From NCBI GenBank assembly GCA_047501485.1, contig JAZDRN010000002.1:62001-126000 (forward strand): 64,000 bases of DNA, written 5' to 3'. The notes beneath the pieces are model-generated. The model was not told the origin of the DNA and did no database searches. It saw nothing but the letters and a program-made list of their open reading frames with translations. Shown piece after piece: positions 47,024 through 55,183 of the stretch. A program made the position numbers and the translations under genes. Every line of letters starts with the position of its first letter. The stretch's first letter is position 1. This stretch comes from Ancrocorticia sp047501485 (lineage in GTDB: Bacteria; Actinomycetota; Actinomycetes; Actinomycetales; Actinomycetaceae).

Positions 47024-48226
47024 CTATGCGGTGACGGATTCGGAGGCGGATGTGCCCGAGAGGATGTCCTCGAGGCTCTCGCTGGAGAACAGCTCATCGA
47101 GGGCCGTGAGGGTGGCGCCTATCAATCCTCCCTGGTCTCCGAGCTGAGCCGGTGCGAAGGTCACCGCGTCCCTGGCCATGGTCGAGACTCCACTCAGGGC
47201 GCTCTCCCGCAACCCTTGGGAGACCAGGTCCGAGTAGGTTGTCAGATTGCCGCCGACGACGACGACCCCGGGATTCAGCATGTTGATGAGGGGAGCGATG
47301 GCCTCGCCGACTTTCTGACCGGTGGCGTAGAGCTCGTCGCGCACCAACGTGTTGCCGGCTACCGCAAGGTTCATGATCTCGGTCGAGGACTTCGCGGCGA
47401 TCCCCTCGAAGACCAGCGCGGAGGCGATGGCCCGCCCGCCCGCCACGGATTCCAGACAGTTGTCGTGGCCTCGTGGGCAGCGAATGCGTTCGGCACCGCG
47501 CGCGTGGACGAGCGGGCCCGTCATATGCCCGATCTCGAAGGCGCATCCGGTCTCGCCGACGATGGGGCGCCCCGTGTAGATGACCGAACATCCGATCCCC
47601 ATCCCGACCTTGACGAACATGAGGAGGTTGGTATCGGGGTGAATCATGCGCACGTCCGCCAGTGCATGGAGGTCCACGTCGTGACGGGTGATGAAAGGCC
47701 CGGTGGTGAGGCCGGCGAGCTCCTGCTCGATGTCGAGTTCGTGCCACTGGCTCTGGCGTGAGGGGATCTGGGGCTGGCCGTTGGCGGGATTGATCGGTAC
47801 CGGGATGCCCACCGATATCGCTCGGATATCCGAATCGTCCATCGCCCGGAACCTCGCGAAGACATCGAACAGTTCGCGGTAGGCCTCGCGGGGTTCCTCG
47901 AAGGCCGCGATCTCGGCCGACGTCGACGCGAGCAATGATCCCTCGATCGAGGCGATGCCGGCCCTGACGACGGACGTGCCGATGTCGGCCACGAGTATCC
48001 GCCCGAAGGAGGGGTTCAGCTTGTAGCGCCGGGCGGGCCTGCCTCCTGTTTCCACGGTTCGTGGGGCGAGGCAGACCAGGCCAACCTCCTCCAGCGCCCC
48101 CAGGCGGTCGTGCACCGTGACCCGAGACAGCCCGGTGGCCTCGATGATCTCAGCCTGCGTGGATGGTTTGCTCCTCAGCGCCGAGATCACAGCGGCAGCA
48201 GGTGAGAGTGCATGTTCGGTGGCCAA
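47024..48226 (-). CDS. ROK-family transcriptional repressor
   Basis: 400 residues. An N-terminal winged helix (STQAEIIEATGLSRVTVHDRL) is joined to a ROK sugar-kinase-like domain with the zinc motif CPRGHDNCLES (near residue 250) and GIGCSVIYTG; this is the Mlc/NagC/XylR type. Divergent from the PTS genes with a clear palindrome between them, so it probably represses the PTS operon and its own unit with transketolase, 103 bases downstream. Confidence 0.9.
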   Translation of the reverse strand: MATEHALSPAAAVISALRSKPSTQAEIIEATGLSRVTVHDRLGALEEVGLVCLAPRTVETGGRPARRYKLNPSFGRILVADIGTSVVRAGIASIEGSLLASTSAEIAAFEEPREAYRELFDVFARFRAMDDSDIRAISVGIPVPINPANGQPQIPSRQSQWHELDIEQELAGLTTGPFITRHDVDLHALADVRMIHPDTNLLMFVKVGMGIGCSVIYTGRPIVGETGCAFEIGHMTGPLVHARGAERIRCPRGHDNCLESVAGGRAIASALVFEGIAAKSSTEIMNLAVAGNTLVRDELYATGQKVGEAIAPLINMLNPGVVVVGGNLTTYSDLVSQGLRESALSGVSTMARDAVTFAPAQLGDQGGLIGATLTALDELFSSESLEDILSGTSASESVTA

Positions 48227-48307
48227 GGCGGTGACCTCTTTCGGCAGATACGACCTGGAAGGCGGGGATCTTTCTTATTTTGCCGTGTATCAACATGGAA
48301 TGGAATC

Positions 48308-48335
48308 TTGACATTTTGTATATTGATAAACAAAA
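48308..48335 (+). promoter_or_regulatory. PTS promoter -35 and ROK operator
   Basis: A TTGACA -35 box (48308-48313) abuts the inverted repeat TTTTGTATA-TTGA-TAAACAAAA (48314-48335, arms match at 8 of 9). The AT-rich palindrome resembles Mlc/NagC/ROK operators and would block the promoter of the EIIA gene at 48413. Confidence 0.65.
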
Positions 48336-48412
48336 GTAGGCGACAAGAGGGCAGAATCCGCTGCAACTCTATGAATATCCCGCGGTTACTTCGCAGAAGA
48401 GAAGAGGCAACG

Positions 48413-48886
48413 ATGCCTGAGAAAAGCTCTTTACTTGAGCTCATGCCCGAAAAGGCCATGGCGGTCTCGGTTCTGGCAGCCGATTGGAGGGAGGCCATTC
48501 ACGCGGCCGGGGACGCACTGGTGCACGGAGGTATCACCGAGCCCGCTTATACGGAGGAGATGGTCGAGACCATCGAGAAGCTCGGTCCCTACATCGTCAT
48601 CGCTCCCGGTCTGGCACTCGCGCACTCGCGTCCCTCGCCCGCCGTCAAGAGAACCGGCCTGTCCTGGGTAGGGCTGGCCAACCCCGTCGAATTCGGATCC
48701 AAGCGCAACGATCCGGTTCATCTCGTCGTCGGCCTGGCGGCGCTCGACCACGACGAGCACCTGCAGGCGATGTCCCAGTTGGCCATGTTGGTCTCGGACA
48801 AGGAACGACTCACGCAACTGGCCTCACTGGACAGCGTCGAAGCCGTCCGCGAGGCGATCCAAACCTTTGAAAGGAACAGCAAATGA
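48413..48886 (+). CDS. PTS EIIA component (ascorbate/fructose type)
   Basis: 157-residue cytoplasmic phosphocarrier that takes phosphate from HPr and gives it to EIIB. The active-site His lies in the GLALAHSRPSP motif (near residue 69), typical of UlaC/mannitol-type EIIA. Start ATG 48413 with AAGAGG upstream; the frame open from 48212 is not conserved. Overlaps EIIB by four bases (ATGA). Confidence 0.9.
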   Translation: MPEKSSLLELMPEKAMAVSVLAADWREAIHAAGDALVHGGITEPAYTEEMVETIEKLGPYIVIAPGLALAHSRPSPAVKRTGLSWVGLANPVEFGSKRNDPVHLVVGLAALDHDEHLQAMSQLAMLVSDKERLTQLASLDSVEAVREAIQTFERNSK

Positions 48887-49161
48887 AAATTCTCGTCGTA
48901 TGTGGAATGGGAATCGGAACCTCCATCATCCTCAAGATGAATACCGACAACGCCCTGCAGGAACTCGGCGCGTTCGCCGATACCGAGGCCTCGGACATCT
49001 CGGCGGCCCGCGGTGCGGCTGCGATGGCGGATCTCGTCCTGACCTCGGAGGAGCTGGTCGACCAGCTCTCCGACGTGGGCACCCCCGTCGAGGTCATCCA
49101 TAACTTCACGGACGTTGAGGAAATCAAGTCCGTGCTTGTCAAGCACGTTCAGGAGCAGTGA
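48883..49161 (+). CDS. PTS EIIB component (UlaB-like)
   Basis: 92-residue EIIB, starting MKILVVCGMGIGTSIILKM. The phosphorylated Cys (residue 7) is in the VVCGMGIGTS loop typical of the ascorbate/lactose EIIB group. It passes phosphate from EIIA to the sugar during uptake. Overlaps EIIA by four bases and EIIC by one, so all three are translationally coupled. Confidence 0.92.
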   Translation: MKILVVCGMGIGTSIILKMNTDNALQELGAFADTEASDISAARGAAAMADLVLTSEELVDQLSDVGTPVEVIHNFTDVEEIKSVLVKHVQEQ

Positions 49162-50675
49162 TGAATGTAGTTGTGGGAATTGCCGACTTCCTCGTCAACC
49201 AGATCCTCTCGGTGCCCGCGTTCCTCGTCGGAATGATCGTGGCGGTGGGTCTGGCCGCACTCAAGCGTTCGGTCGGTCAGATCGTCGGAGGCGCCCTGAA
49301 AGCCATCATGGGCTTCCTGATTCTGGGCGCCGGTGCCGACGTCGTCGTCGGATCGCTCGAACCTCTGGGCACCATGATCCTGGGAGCCACCGGTGCTCAG
49401 GGCGTGGTGCCGACCAACGAGGCCATCGTCTCCATCGCGCAGGCCGATTTCGGTGGCAGCACGGCTTACGTGATGATCCTCGGTTTCGTGATCGCGCTGT
49501 TGCTGGCACGCTTCACGCCGTTGAAGTACGTCTTCCTCACGGGGCATCACGTCTTCTTCATGGCCACGATGCTCACGGTGGTCCTAGCGACCGCCGAGGT
49601 CTCCAACGTCGTCGTCGTGATCGTCGGCTCGATCCTGCTCGGCGTCATCATGGTCATCATGCCCTCCTTCGCCCACCCCTTCACCAAGAAGGTCACCGGG
49701 AACAACACCGTCGCCATCGGCCATTTCGGCACTCTCGGCTACGTGATCTCCGGATCGGTGGGCTCGCTGGTGGGCAAGAAATCCAAGTCCACCGAAGATC
49801 TCAAACTGCCGCAGGGCCTGAACTTCCTGCGCGACTCCATGGTGGCCACCGCGCTTTCCATGGTTCTCTTCTATGCCGTCTTCTCGGTGTGGTACCTGCT
49901 CGCGGTCGGCAGTGAGGAGGCTCTGGCGCTCTTCGGATCGGAGAACACCGGTGCTTACATCATGACGGCTCTGACCAACGGTCTGATGTTCGGTGTCGGC
50001 GTGGCCGTCATCCTCTACGGCGTCCGCATCGTACTGGGCGAGATTGTGCCGGCCTTCCAGGGCATCGCGGCGAAGGTGGTGCCGGGTGCGGTTCCCGCCC
50101 TCGACTGTCCGATCGTCTTCCCCTACGCGCCCAATGCGGTACTCGTCGGCTTCGTGTTCTCCTTCACCGGAGGACTCGTATCGCTGCTGCTGCTCGCGAC
50201 GGTCTTCGGTCCGGCGTTCGGTCTGGCGCTGATTCTGCCCGGAATGGTGCCCCACTTCTTCACCGGAGGTGCGGCCGGCGTCTACGGCAACGCCACCGGC
50301 GGGCGCCGTGGTGCGATGCTCGGAGCGTTCTGCAACGGCGTGCTCATCACCTTCCTTCCGGCGCTGCTCCTGAAGGTGCTGGGTTCGCTCGGGTTCGCGA
50401 ACACCACTTTCGGCGACGCGGACTTCGGTTGGTATGGATTCCTCATTGGAAACGGCATCAAGCCCGGTGGGATCGTCGGGATCATCATCGTTCTGGTGAT
50501 CGGAATCATCCTCGTCGGTCTCGCCTCGGTATGGCAGCGCAAGGTCGTTGACGCGGGATGGGAGCCGGCTCGGGCGCACACCAAGTTCCTCGCCGAAGCC
50601 AAGGCGGCCCAGCAGAAGCCCGCCACCGGAGCGAAGGCCACAGCCGCCAAGCCGACGGAGAAGGGCAAGGAATAG
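49161..50675 (+). CDS. PTS EIIC permease, UlaA family
   Basis: 504-residue membrane component with about eleven to twelve segments, and the UlaA-type repeats around VGGALKAIMGFLILGAGADV and GNNTVAIGHFGTLGY. UlaA proteins carry L-ascorbate, but other family members carry different substrates. The ascorbate enzymes (UlaG, UlaD, UlaE) are absent here, so another C4–C6 polyol or keto-sugar is more likely. The C-terminal 40 residues are Lys/Ala-rich and probably disordered. ATG 49161 is preferred over GTG 49158. Confidence 0.88.
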   Translation: MNVVVGIADFLVNQILSVPAFLVGMIVAVGLAALKRSVGQIVGGALKAIMGFLILGAGADVVVGSLEPLGTMILGATGAQGVVPTNEAIVSIAQADFGGSTAYVMILGFVIALLLARFTPLKYVFLTGHHVFFMATMLTVVLATAEVSNVVVVIVGSILLGVIMVIMPSFAHPFTKKVTGNNTVAIGHFGTLGYVISGSVGSLVGKKSKSTEDLKLPQGLNFLRDSMVATALSMVLFYAVFSVWYLLAVGSEEALALFGSENTGAYIMTALTNGLMFGVGVAVILYGVRIVLGEIVPAFQGIAAKVVPGAVPALDCPIVFPYAPNAVLVGFVFSFTGGLVSLLLLATVFGPAFGLALILPGMVPHFFTGGAAGVYGNATGGRRGAMLGAFCNGVLITFLPALLLKVLGSLGFANTTFGDADFGWYGFLIGNGIKPGGIVGIIIVLVIGIILVGLASVWQRKVVDAGWEPARAHTKFLAEAKAAQQKPATGAKATAAKPTEKGKE

Positions 50676-50778
50676 CCGGAAGTACAAGAATACGAAACAG
50701 AAGGTCTGCTTGTGGAGTGCACGGAGCGCTGGGCGCATGGCTCGTCTCGCTAGGGTGCTCGTCGGGTGGCGCCGATCG

Positions 50779-50842
50779 CGAACTTGAGGGTTAGCGCACG
50801 AACTTGAGGGTTAGAGCGCCGACTTCGCGCGCTAACCCTCAA
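50779..50842 (+). repeat. Duplicated 16-mer plus inverted copy (switch-like)
   Basis: CGAACTTGAGGGTTAG occurs at 50779-50794 and 50799-50814, and the inverted CTAACCCTCAA at 50832-50842. Either direct copy can pair with the inverted copy, so two alternative hairpins are possible. Confidence 0.8.
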
Positions 50843-50883
50843 CCTCGACGGACTGAAGCAACGTCAGTGCTTCCGATACGGCC

Positions 50884-50934
50884 CGGCGGCCCCGCCTACC
50901 GAAGAGAGGGATATCTCGGTACGCGGGGCCGCCG
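50884..50934. other. Long GC-rich inverted repeat
   Basis: Arms CGGCGGCCCCGC / GCGGGGCCGCCG with an inner TACCGA/TCGGTA pairing. It precedes the terminator at 50952. Confidence 0.7.
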
Positions 50935-50951
50935 CCACGGATGCGTTGCGC

Positions 50952-50977
50952 GCGGGGAGAGATACCCGCCCTTTTTT
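50952..50977 (+). terminator. Terminator upstream of the RDD gene
   Basis: GCGGG/CCCGC stem with an 8-base loop followed by CC and a T6 run (50972-50977). It could end transcripts from the PTS operon. Confidence 0.6.
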
Positions 50978-51034
50978 GTCCTTTCCCCGCTCATTTCTTT
51001 GGAATGGCATGTCCGTTTGACTACTCTGAAGCCT

Positions 51035-51571
51035 ATGACCCAGCCTTACTATCCCCCGGTGCAGAACAATCAGGCGGCGAACGCGGCTTGGAGCGGCACG
51101 AGCGGGCCCTTCGTGCTCCCGAACGGTGAACAGGCCGTGACGGGACCCAATGGAAACTGTGTGGTCCGCGGCGGCAGGTACCACTACCGGGCGACCAAGG
51201 GACGGGCCTGGGCGGCGCGTCTGATCGACGCGGTACTTCTCGTGGCGGTGACCGCGGGAGTGATCGTGGCCAGTGTGAGCACGTTGCCCGCCACCACGAG
51301 CGACGATCTCAAAGCAGCCCTCATGGTTCTCCCCTACCCGGTGTTCGCGATCTTGCTGGGGATGCTCTATGGGACGATGTGCTCGCCGGGCCAAGCCGTG
51401 TGCGGGGTTGTCTCACTGCGATGCCGTAGCGGTAGGCGCGTGGGCGCCTGGCGCGGCATGTGGCGCTACCTCGCCATCGCCTTCTTTCCCGTCACGCTGC
51501 TCGCCGCGCTCGACCTGCCCACCACGTGGGAAGAGGATATTCGGGTCTACGATCGCAGGCCGATGGCCTGA
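51035..51571 (+). CDS. RDD-family membrane protein
   Basis: 178 residues. A short Pro/Gln-rich N-terminus is followed by the RDD signature (RAWAARLIDAVLLVAVTAG) and two to three hydrophobic segments, plus the conserved SPGQAVCGVVSLRC stretch. RDD proteins are small membrane proteins, proposed transporters, of unknown substrate. ATG 51035 is used; longer frames upstream cross the terminator. Confidence 0.82.
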   Translation: MTQPYYPPVQNNQAANAAWSGTSGPFVLPNGEQAVTGPNGNCVVRGGRYHYRATKGRAWAARLIDAVLLVAVTAGVIVASVSTLPATTSDDLKAALMVLPYPVFAILLGMLYGTMCSPGQAVCGVVSLRCRSGRRVGAWRGMWRYLAIAFFPVTLLAALDLPTTWEEDIRVYDRRPMA

Positions 51572-51771
51572 ATGCGGAACCGGCCCCGAGGCCAAGAGGT
51601 TGCACGGAGTCACTTCGAAGCACACATGGTTTTTCAATGGAGTTGTGAGCAAGTGTGCACCGAATCTCGCCTTGTTCTGGACAATCTGCCCGCAGCCCCC
51701 GACTCGAGGAGTAGTCTGATAGCGGCGATGGAACCCGCCGGAGCATAGCTCGAACCGCCGATCGGCTGATG

Positions 51772-51799
51772 GTACCTACCCGCTGTGTGCGGGTGGTAC
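51772..51799 (+). promoter_or_regulatory. Stem-loop in the enolase leader
   Basis: GTAC-CT-ACCCG / CGGGT-G-GTAC with a 7-base loop, 37 bases before the enolase start. Confidence 0.4.
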
Positions 51800-51836
51800 G
51801 CCGTGCCTGCTGCACACCGATCGTTAGGAGAGCACA

Positions 51837-53111
51837 ATGCACGCTCCAATCATTGACGCCGTACACGCGCTGGAGATTCTCGATTCGCGCGGGCGGCCCA
51901 CGGTCTCCGTGACACTCACCCTGACCGATGGAACACGGGGAAGAGCTCAGGTCCCCTCCGGAGCATCGACCGGGGACCGCGAAGCCACCGAACTACGCGA
52001 CGGAGACCCGCATCGCTACGCGGGGCTGGGCGTATTGCGGGCCGTCGGCAATGTCGAGGAGGCGATAGCCGATGCCATCGTGGGAAAGCCCTTCGGCTCG
52101 ATAAACGAGCTGGATGCCGCCCTCATCGACTTGGACGGCTCCGCGACGAAGTCTCGCCTGGGTGCCAACGCCATCCTGGGCGTCTCCATGGCATTCGCGC
52201 GGGCGCTCGCCGAGTACAACGGGAAACAGCTGGTCGATTTCCTTCCCGCGATCGCCGGGCAGGACCGTCGCCTGCCGGTCCCGTGCTTCAACGTTCTCAA
52301 CGGCGGTGTGCACGCACCGAATCCCCTGGACTTCCAGGAATTCATGATCTCTCCCCTGGGAGCTCCATCGATTGCCGAAGCCGTTCGCGCCGGAGCGGAG
52401 ATATACGCGGCCCTCAAAAGCCGGCTCTCGAGCGCCGGATACGCGACCGGGCTCGGAGACGAGGGAGGTTTCGCACCCGCGATCGCCGAGCCTGAGGAAG
52501 CCCTCGATATGCTGGTGGCTGCCATCGGCGACGCGGGCTACATGGCGGGGCGCGACGGCGTCGCCATCGCGATGGACCCGGCCTCCTCGGAGTTCAGGGC
52601 CGACGACGGCGCCTACATCGTGGGCGGGACGTCCCATTCCAGCGAGGACATGATCGAGCGCTATGCGGACATGGTCGAGAGATACCCCGTGTGGCTGCTG
52701 GAGGATGGTCTGGCCCAGGACGACTGGGACGGGTGGAAGAAGCTGACGGATAGGCTGGGCGACCGCCTCGAGCTCGTCGGCGACGATCTCTTCTGCACCA
52801 ACCCGGCGATCATCGCCGAGGGCATCGAGAGGGGTGTCGCAAACGCGGCTCTCATCAAGCTGAACCAGATCGGTACGGTCTCCGAGACGCTGGAGGCGAT
52901 GAGGACCTGCGCCGAAGCCGGTTACGGTCAGTTCATGTCCCACCGCTCGGGCGAGACGCCGGATACCTTCATCGCCGATCTCGCCGTCGCCACCGGATGT
53001 GGACATATCAAGACCGGTGCCCCCGCGCGGGGTGAACGGGTGGCCAAGTACAACCGGCTGCTGGAGATCGCCGTCGAGCACGCGGGTCTCCCATATGGAC
53101 TCGGGCGGTAG
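51837..53111 (+). CDS. eno: Enolase
   Basis: 424-residue enolase (2-phosphoglycerate to PEP). Motifs: LDSRGRPTVSV, PSGASTGDREATELRD, NVLNGGVHAPNPLDFQEFM, the metal ligands in IAMDPASSEF, LLEDG and VGDDLFCTNP, and SHRSGETPDT (near residue 365). The NGG-HA loop (VHAPNPLDF instead of the common AHADNxVDF) and LAQDDWDGW are unusual, so this may be a second, divergent enolase. GGAGAG ribosome binding site. It precedes the folate and PPDK genes. Confidence 0.92.
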   Translation: MHAPIIDAVHALEILDSRGRPTVSVTLTLTDGTRGRAQVPSGASTGDREATELRDGDPHRYAGLGVLRAVGNVEEAIADAIVGKPFGSINELDAALIDLDGSATKSRLGANAILGVSMAFARALAEYNGKQLVDFLPAIAGQDRRLPVPCFNVLNGGVHAPNPLDFQEFMISPLGAPSIAEAVRAGAEIYAALKSRLSSAGYATGLGDEGGFAPAIAEPEEALDMLVAAIGDAGYMAGRDGVAIAMDPASSEFRADDGAYIVGGTSHSSEDMIERYADMVERYPVWLLEDGLAQDDWDGWKKLTDRLGDRLELVGDDLFCTNPAIIAEGIERGVANAALIKLNQIGTVSETLEAMRTCAEAGYGQFMSHRSGETPDTFIADLAVATGCGHIKTGAPARGERVAKYNRLLEIAVEHAGLPYGLGR

Positions 53112-53281
53112 AAACCGCTCGACGCAGACGGACCATTCCGCATCGGGAGCCTGGCCCGGCCCTTCCTGGCCCGGCACCCCGCATGGCCCGTCTCCTGACG
53201 AGCAGCGCCTTGGCGTGGGGCACACATTAGTCACGGTGTGCCCAGGCCGGGGCGCTGCTTCCCGCGTACGATGAAGATGTG

Positions 53282-54952
53282 ATGACATCTACTCGCGACG
53301 GTTCGGCAACCGCGCCCCACAAGGGCCAGCCCATTATGGAAATAGCCAGAGAACTCGGTGTGGAAGCGGAACATGTTCTGCGCTACGGATTTGGCAAAGC
53401 AAAGATCGATCTTCCCTATCTTGCGGAGCTTCCCGTCAGGGGCTCGAGACTCGTCCTGGTCACGGCTATATCGCCCACGCCGGCGGGAGAGGGGAAGACG
53501 ACGACGTCGATCGGTTTGGCCGATGGATTGCGCCGGATCGGCGTCTCCTCGGTCCTCGCTCTGCGAGAACCCTCGATGGGTCCCATCTTCGGCATGAAAG
53601 GCGGAGCCACCGGTGGGGGCAAGGCGCAGCTGATCCCGGGCGATGAGATCAACCTTCACTTCACGGGGGATTTCGCCGCCATCGCCGAGGCGAACAACCT
53701 GCTTGCGGCGGTCGTGGACAATGCGCTGCACTTCAACACGGTGGGGATCGATCCCCGTTCGATCTCGATCAGGCGTGCGGTCGACATGAACGACCGGGCG
53801 CTACGCGACGTGGTCATCGGGCTGGGCGGCAGAACCGGTGGCGTCCCCCGCGAATCGGGATTCGACATCACCGCGGCCAGTCAGATCATGGCCACCTTCT
53901 GCATGGCCTCCTCCCTGTCGGATCTGGAAGAGCGGCTCGGACGGATCGTCGTGGGCAACGACTTCGCGGGATGCGACGTGATGGTCGATGACCTGGGGGT
54001 GACCGGCGCCCTGACCGCCGTGCTGCGCGATGCGCTGGCACCCAACCTCGTCCAGACTCTTGAGGGCACTCCCGCCTTCGTCCATGGCGGCCCCTTCGCC
54101 AATATCGCCCACGGCTGCAATTCCGTCATCGCAACAGAGGCGGCTCTGAAGCTCGGCGACGTCGTCGTCACGGAAGCGGGTTTCGGTGCGGACCTCGGAG
54201 CTGAGAAGTTCATCGACATCGTCGGACGCCAGAGCGGCCTGGAGCCAGACCTCTCGGTGGTGGTCGCGACGGTCCGCGCGTTGAAGTTCCACGGGGGAGT
54301 GGCGCTCGCGGATCTCGAACGAGAGGATGTCGTCGCCGTCCGCGCGGGCCTCCCGAATCTGGATAGGCATGTTCGGACACTGCAGGATGTCTTCGGGCAG
54401 CGGGTCCTGGTGGCGATCAATCGGTTCGCTGCCGATACCCCCGGCGAGATCGCCGCCATCGAGGCCGCGATGCGCGAGCGTGGGGTCGACGTCGTCCTGT
54501 CCGATCACTTCGCACGCGGCGGCGAGGGCGCTGAGAACCTGGCGCGGGCCGTCCGCGAGGCGCTCGCGAATCCGAGCCGTACCACGTACTGCTACGAGGA
54601 GTCGCTCTCCCTTCGGGAGAAGGCTGAGCGGGTGGCCACGCGGGTCTACGGCGCGGCGGGCGTCAGCTACTCGTCGGCGGCGATGCGTCAATTGACACGC
54701 CTGCAGGACCAAGGGTGGGGGCACTTACCGGTCTGCTTCGCCAAGACCCAGTACTCCTTCTCGACCGACCCGAAGGTCCTAGGCGCCCCCGCCGGCTTCG
54801 ATGTGCCCATCCGAGAAGTCCGACTCTCCGCCGGGGCGGGATTCGTGGTCCTCGTGGCGGGGACGATCATGACGATGCCCGGGTTGCCGAGGAGACCTTC
54901 GGCCTGTGACATATCTATCACGCCCGACGGAGTGATCCACGGCATGCATTAG
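53282..54952 (+). CDS. fhs: Formate–tetrahydrofolate ligase
   Basis: ATP-dependent enzyme making 10-formyl-THF from formate (or running in reverse to yield ATP and formate). The N-terminal motif PTPAGEGKTTTSIGLADGL (about residue 63-81) is the ATP site, and REPSMGPIFGMKGGATGGG is characteristic of Fhs. 556 residues, the usual length. ATG 53282 used; GTG 53279 is equivalent. It supplies one-carbon units; its place between enolase and PPDK suggests linkage of C3 and C1 metabolism. Confidence 0.95.
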   Translation: MTSTRDGSATAPHKGQPIMEIARELGVEAEHVLRYGFGKAKIDLPYLAELPVRGSRLVLVTAISPTPAGEGKTTTSIGLADGLRRIGVSSVLALREPSMGPIFGMKGGATGGGKAQLIPGDEINLHFTGDFAAIAEANNLLAAVVDNALHFNTVGIDPRSISIRRAVDMNDRALRDVVIGLGGRTGGVPRESGFDITAASQIMATFCMASSLSDLEERLGRIVVGNDFAGCDVMVDDLGVTGALTAVLRDALAPNLVQTLEGTPAFVHGGPFANIAHGCNSVIATEAALKLGDVVVTEAGFGADLGAEKFIDIVGRQSGLEPDLSVVVATVRALKFHGGVALADLEREDVVAVRAGLPNLDRHVRTLQDVFGQRVLVAINRFAADTPGEIAAIEAAMRERGVDVVLSDHFARGGEGAENLARAVREALANPSRTTYCYEESLSLREKAERVATRVYGAAGVSYSSAAMRQLTRLQDQGWGHLPVCFAKTQYSFSTDPKVLGAPAGFDVPIREVRLSAGAGFVVLVAGTIMTMPGLPRRPSACDISITPDGVIHGMH

Positions 54953-54990
54953 GCATTGCGGGGGAAAGAGGGGCGGGACTTTTACGACAT

Positions 54991-55028
54991 GGGTCCGAAG
55001 GCCCGGACATTTGGGTCGGAAGGCCCGG
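54991..55028 (+). repeat. Imperfect 16-bp direct repeat before ppdK
   Basis: GGGTCCGAAGGCCCGG and GGGTCGGAAGGCCCGG are 22 bases apart in the 231-base gap between fhs and ppdK. Possible regulatory site. Confidence 0.6.
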
Positions 55029-55183
55029 TTTTCCAGGTATTTGAACGGTTAGAGGGTGGTAAATCCGCGAGCCGGCCGGGGTCAATTGGGTCTGACCGGT
55101 TCATCCGGGACGATGGTCGGTGTTAGCCTAGTGGGTGGCCCGCATATTGCGGATTTCACATCTGCTCCAATGGAGGACATTTA

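Noticed and set aside
48413..50675. L-ascorbate utilisation operon
   Set aside because: Only the transporter type fits; the lactonase, decarboxylase and 3-epimerase genes are absent. AraD is in another operon with araB.
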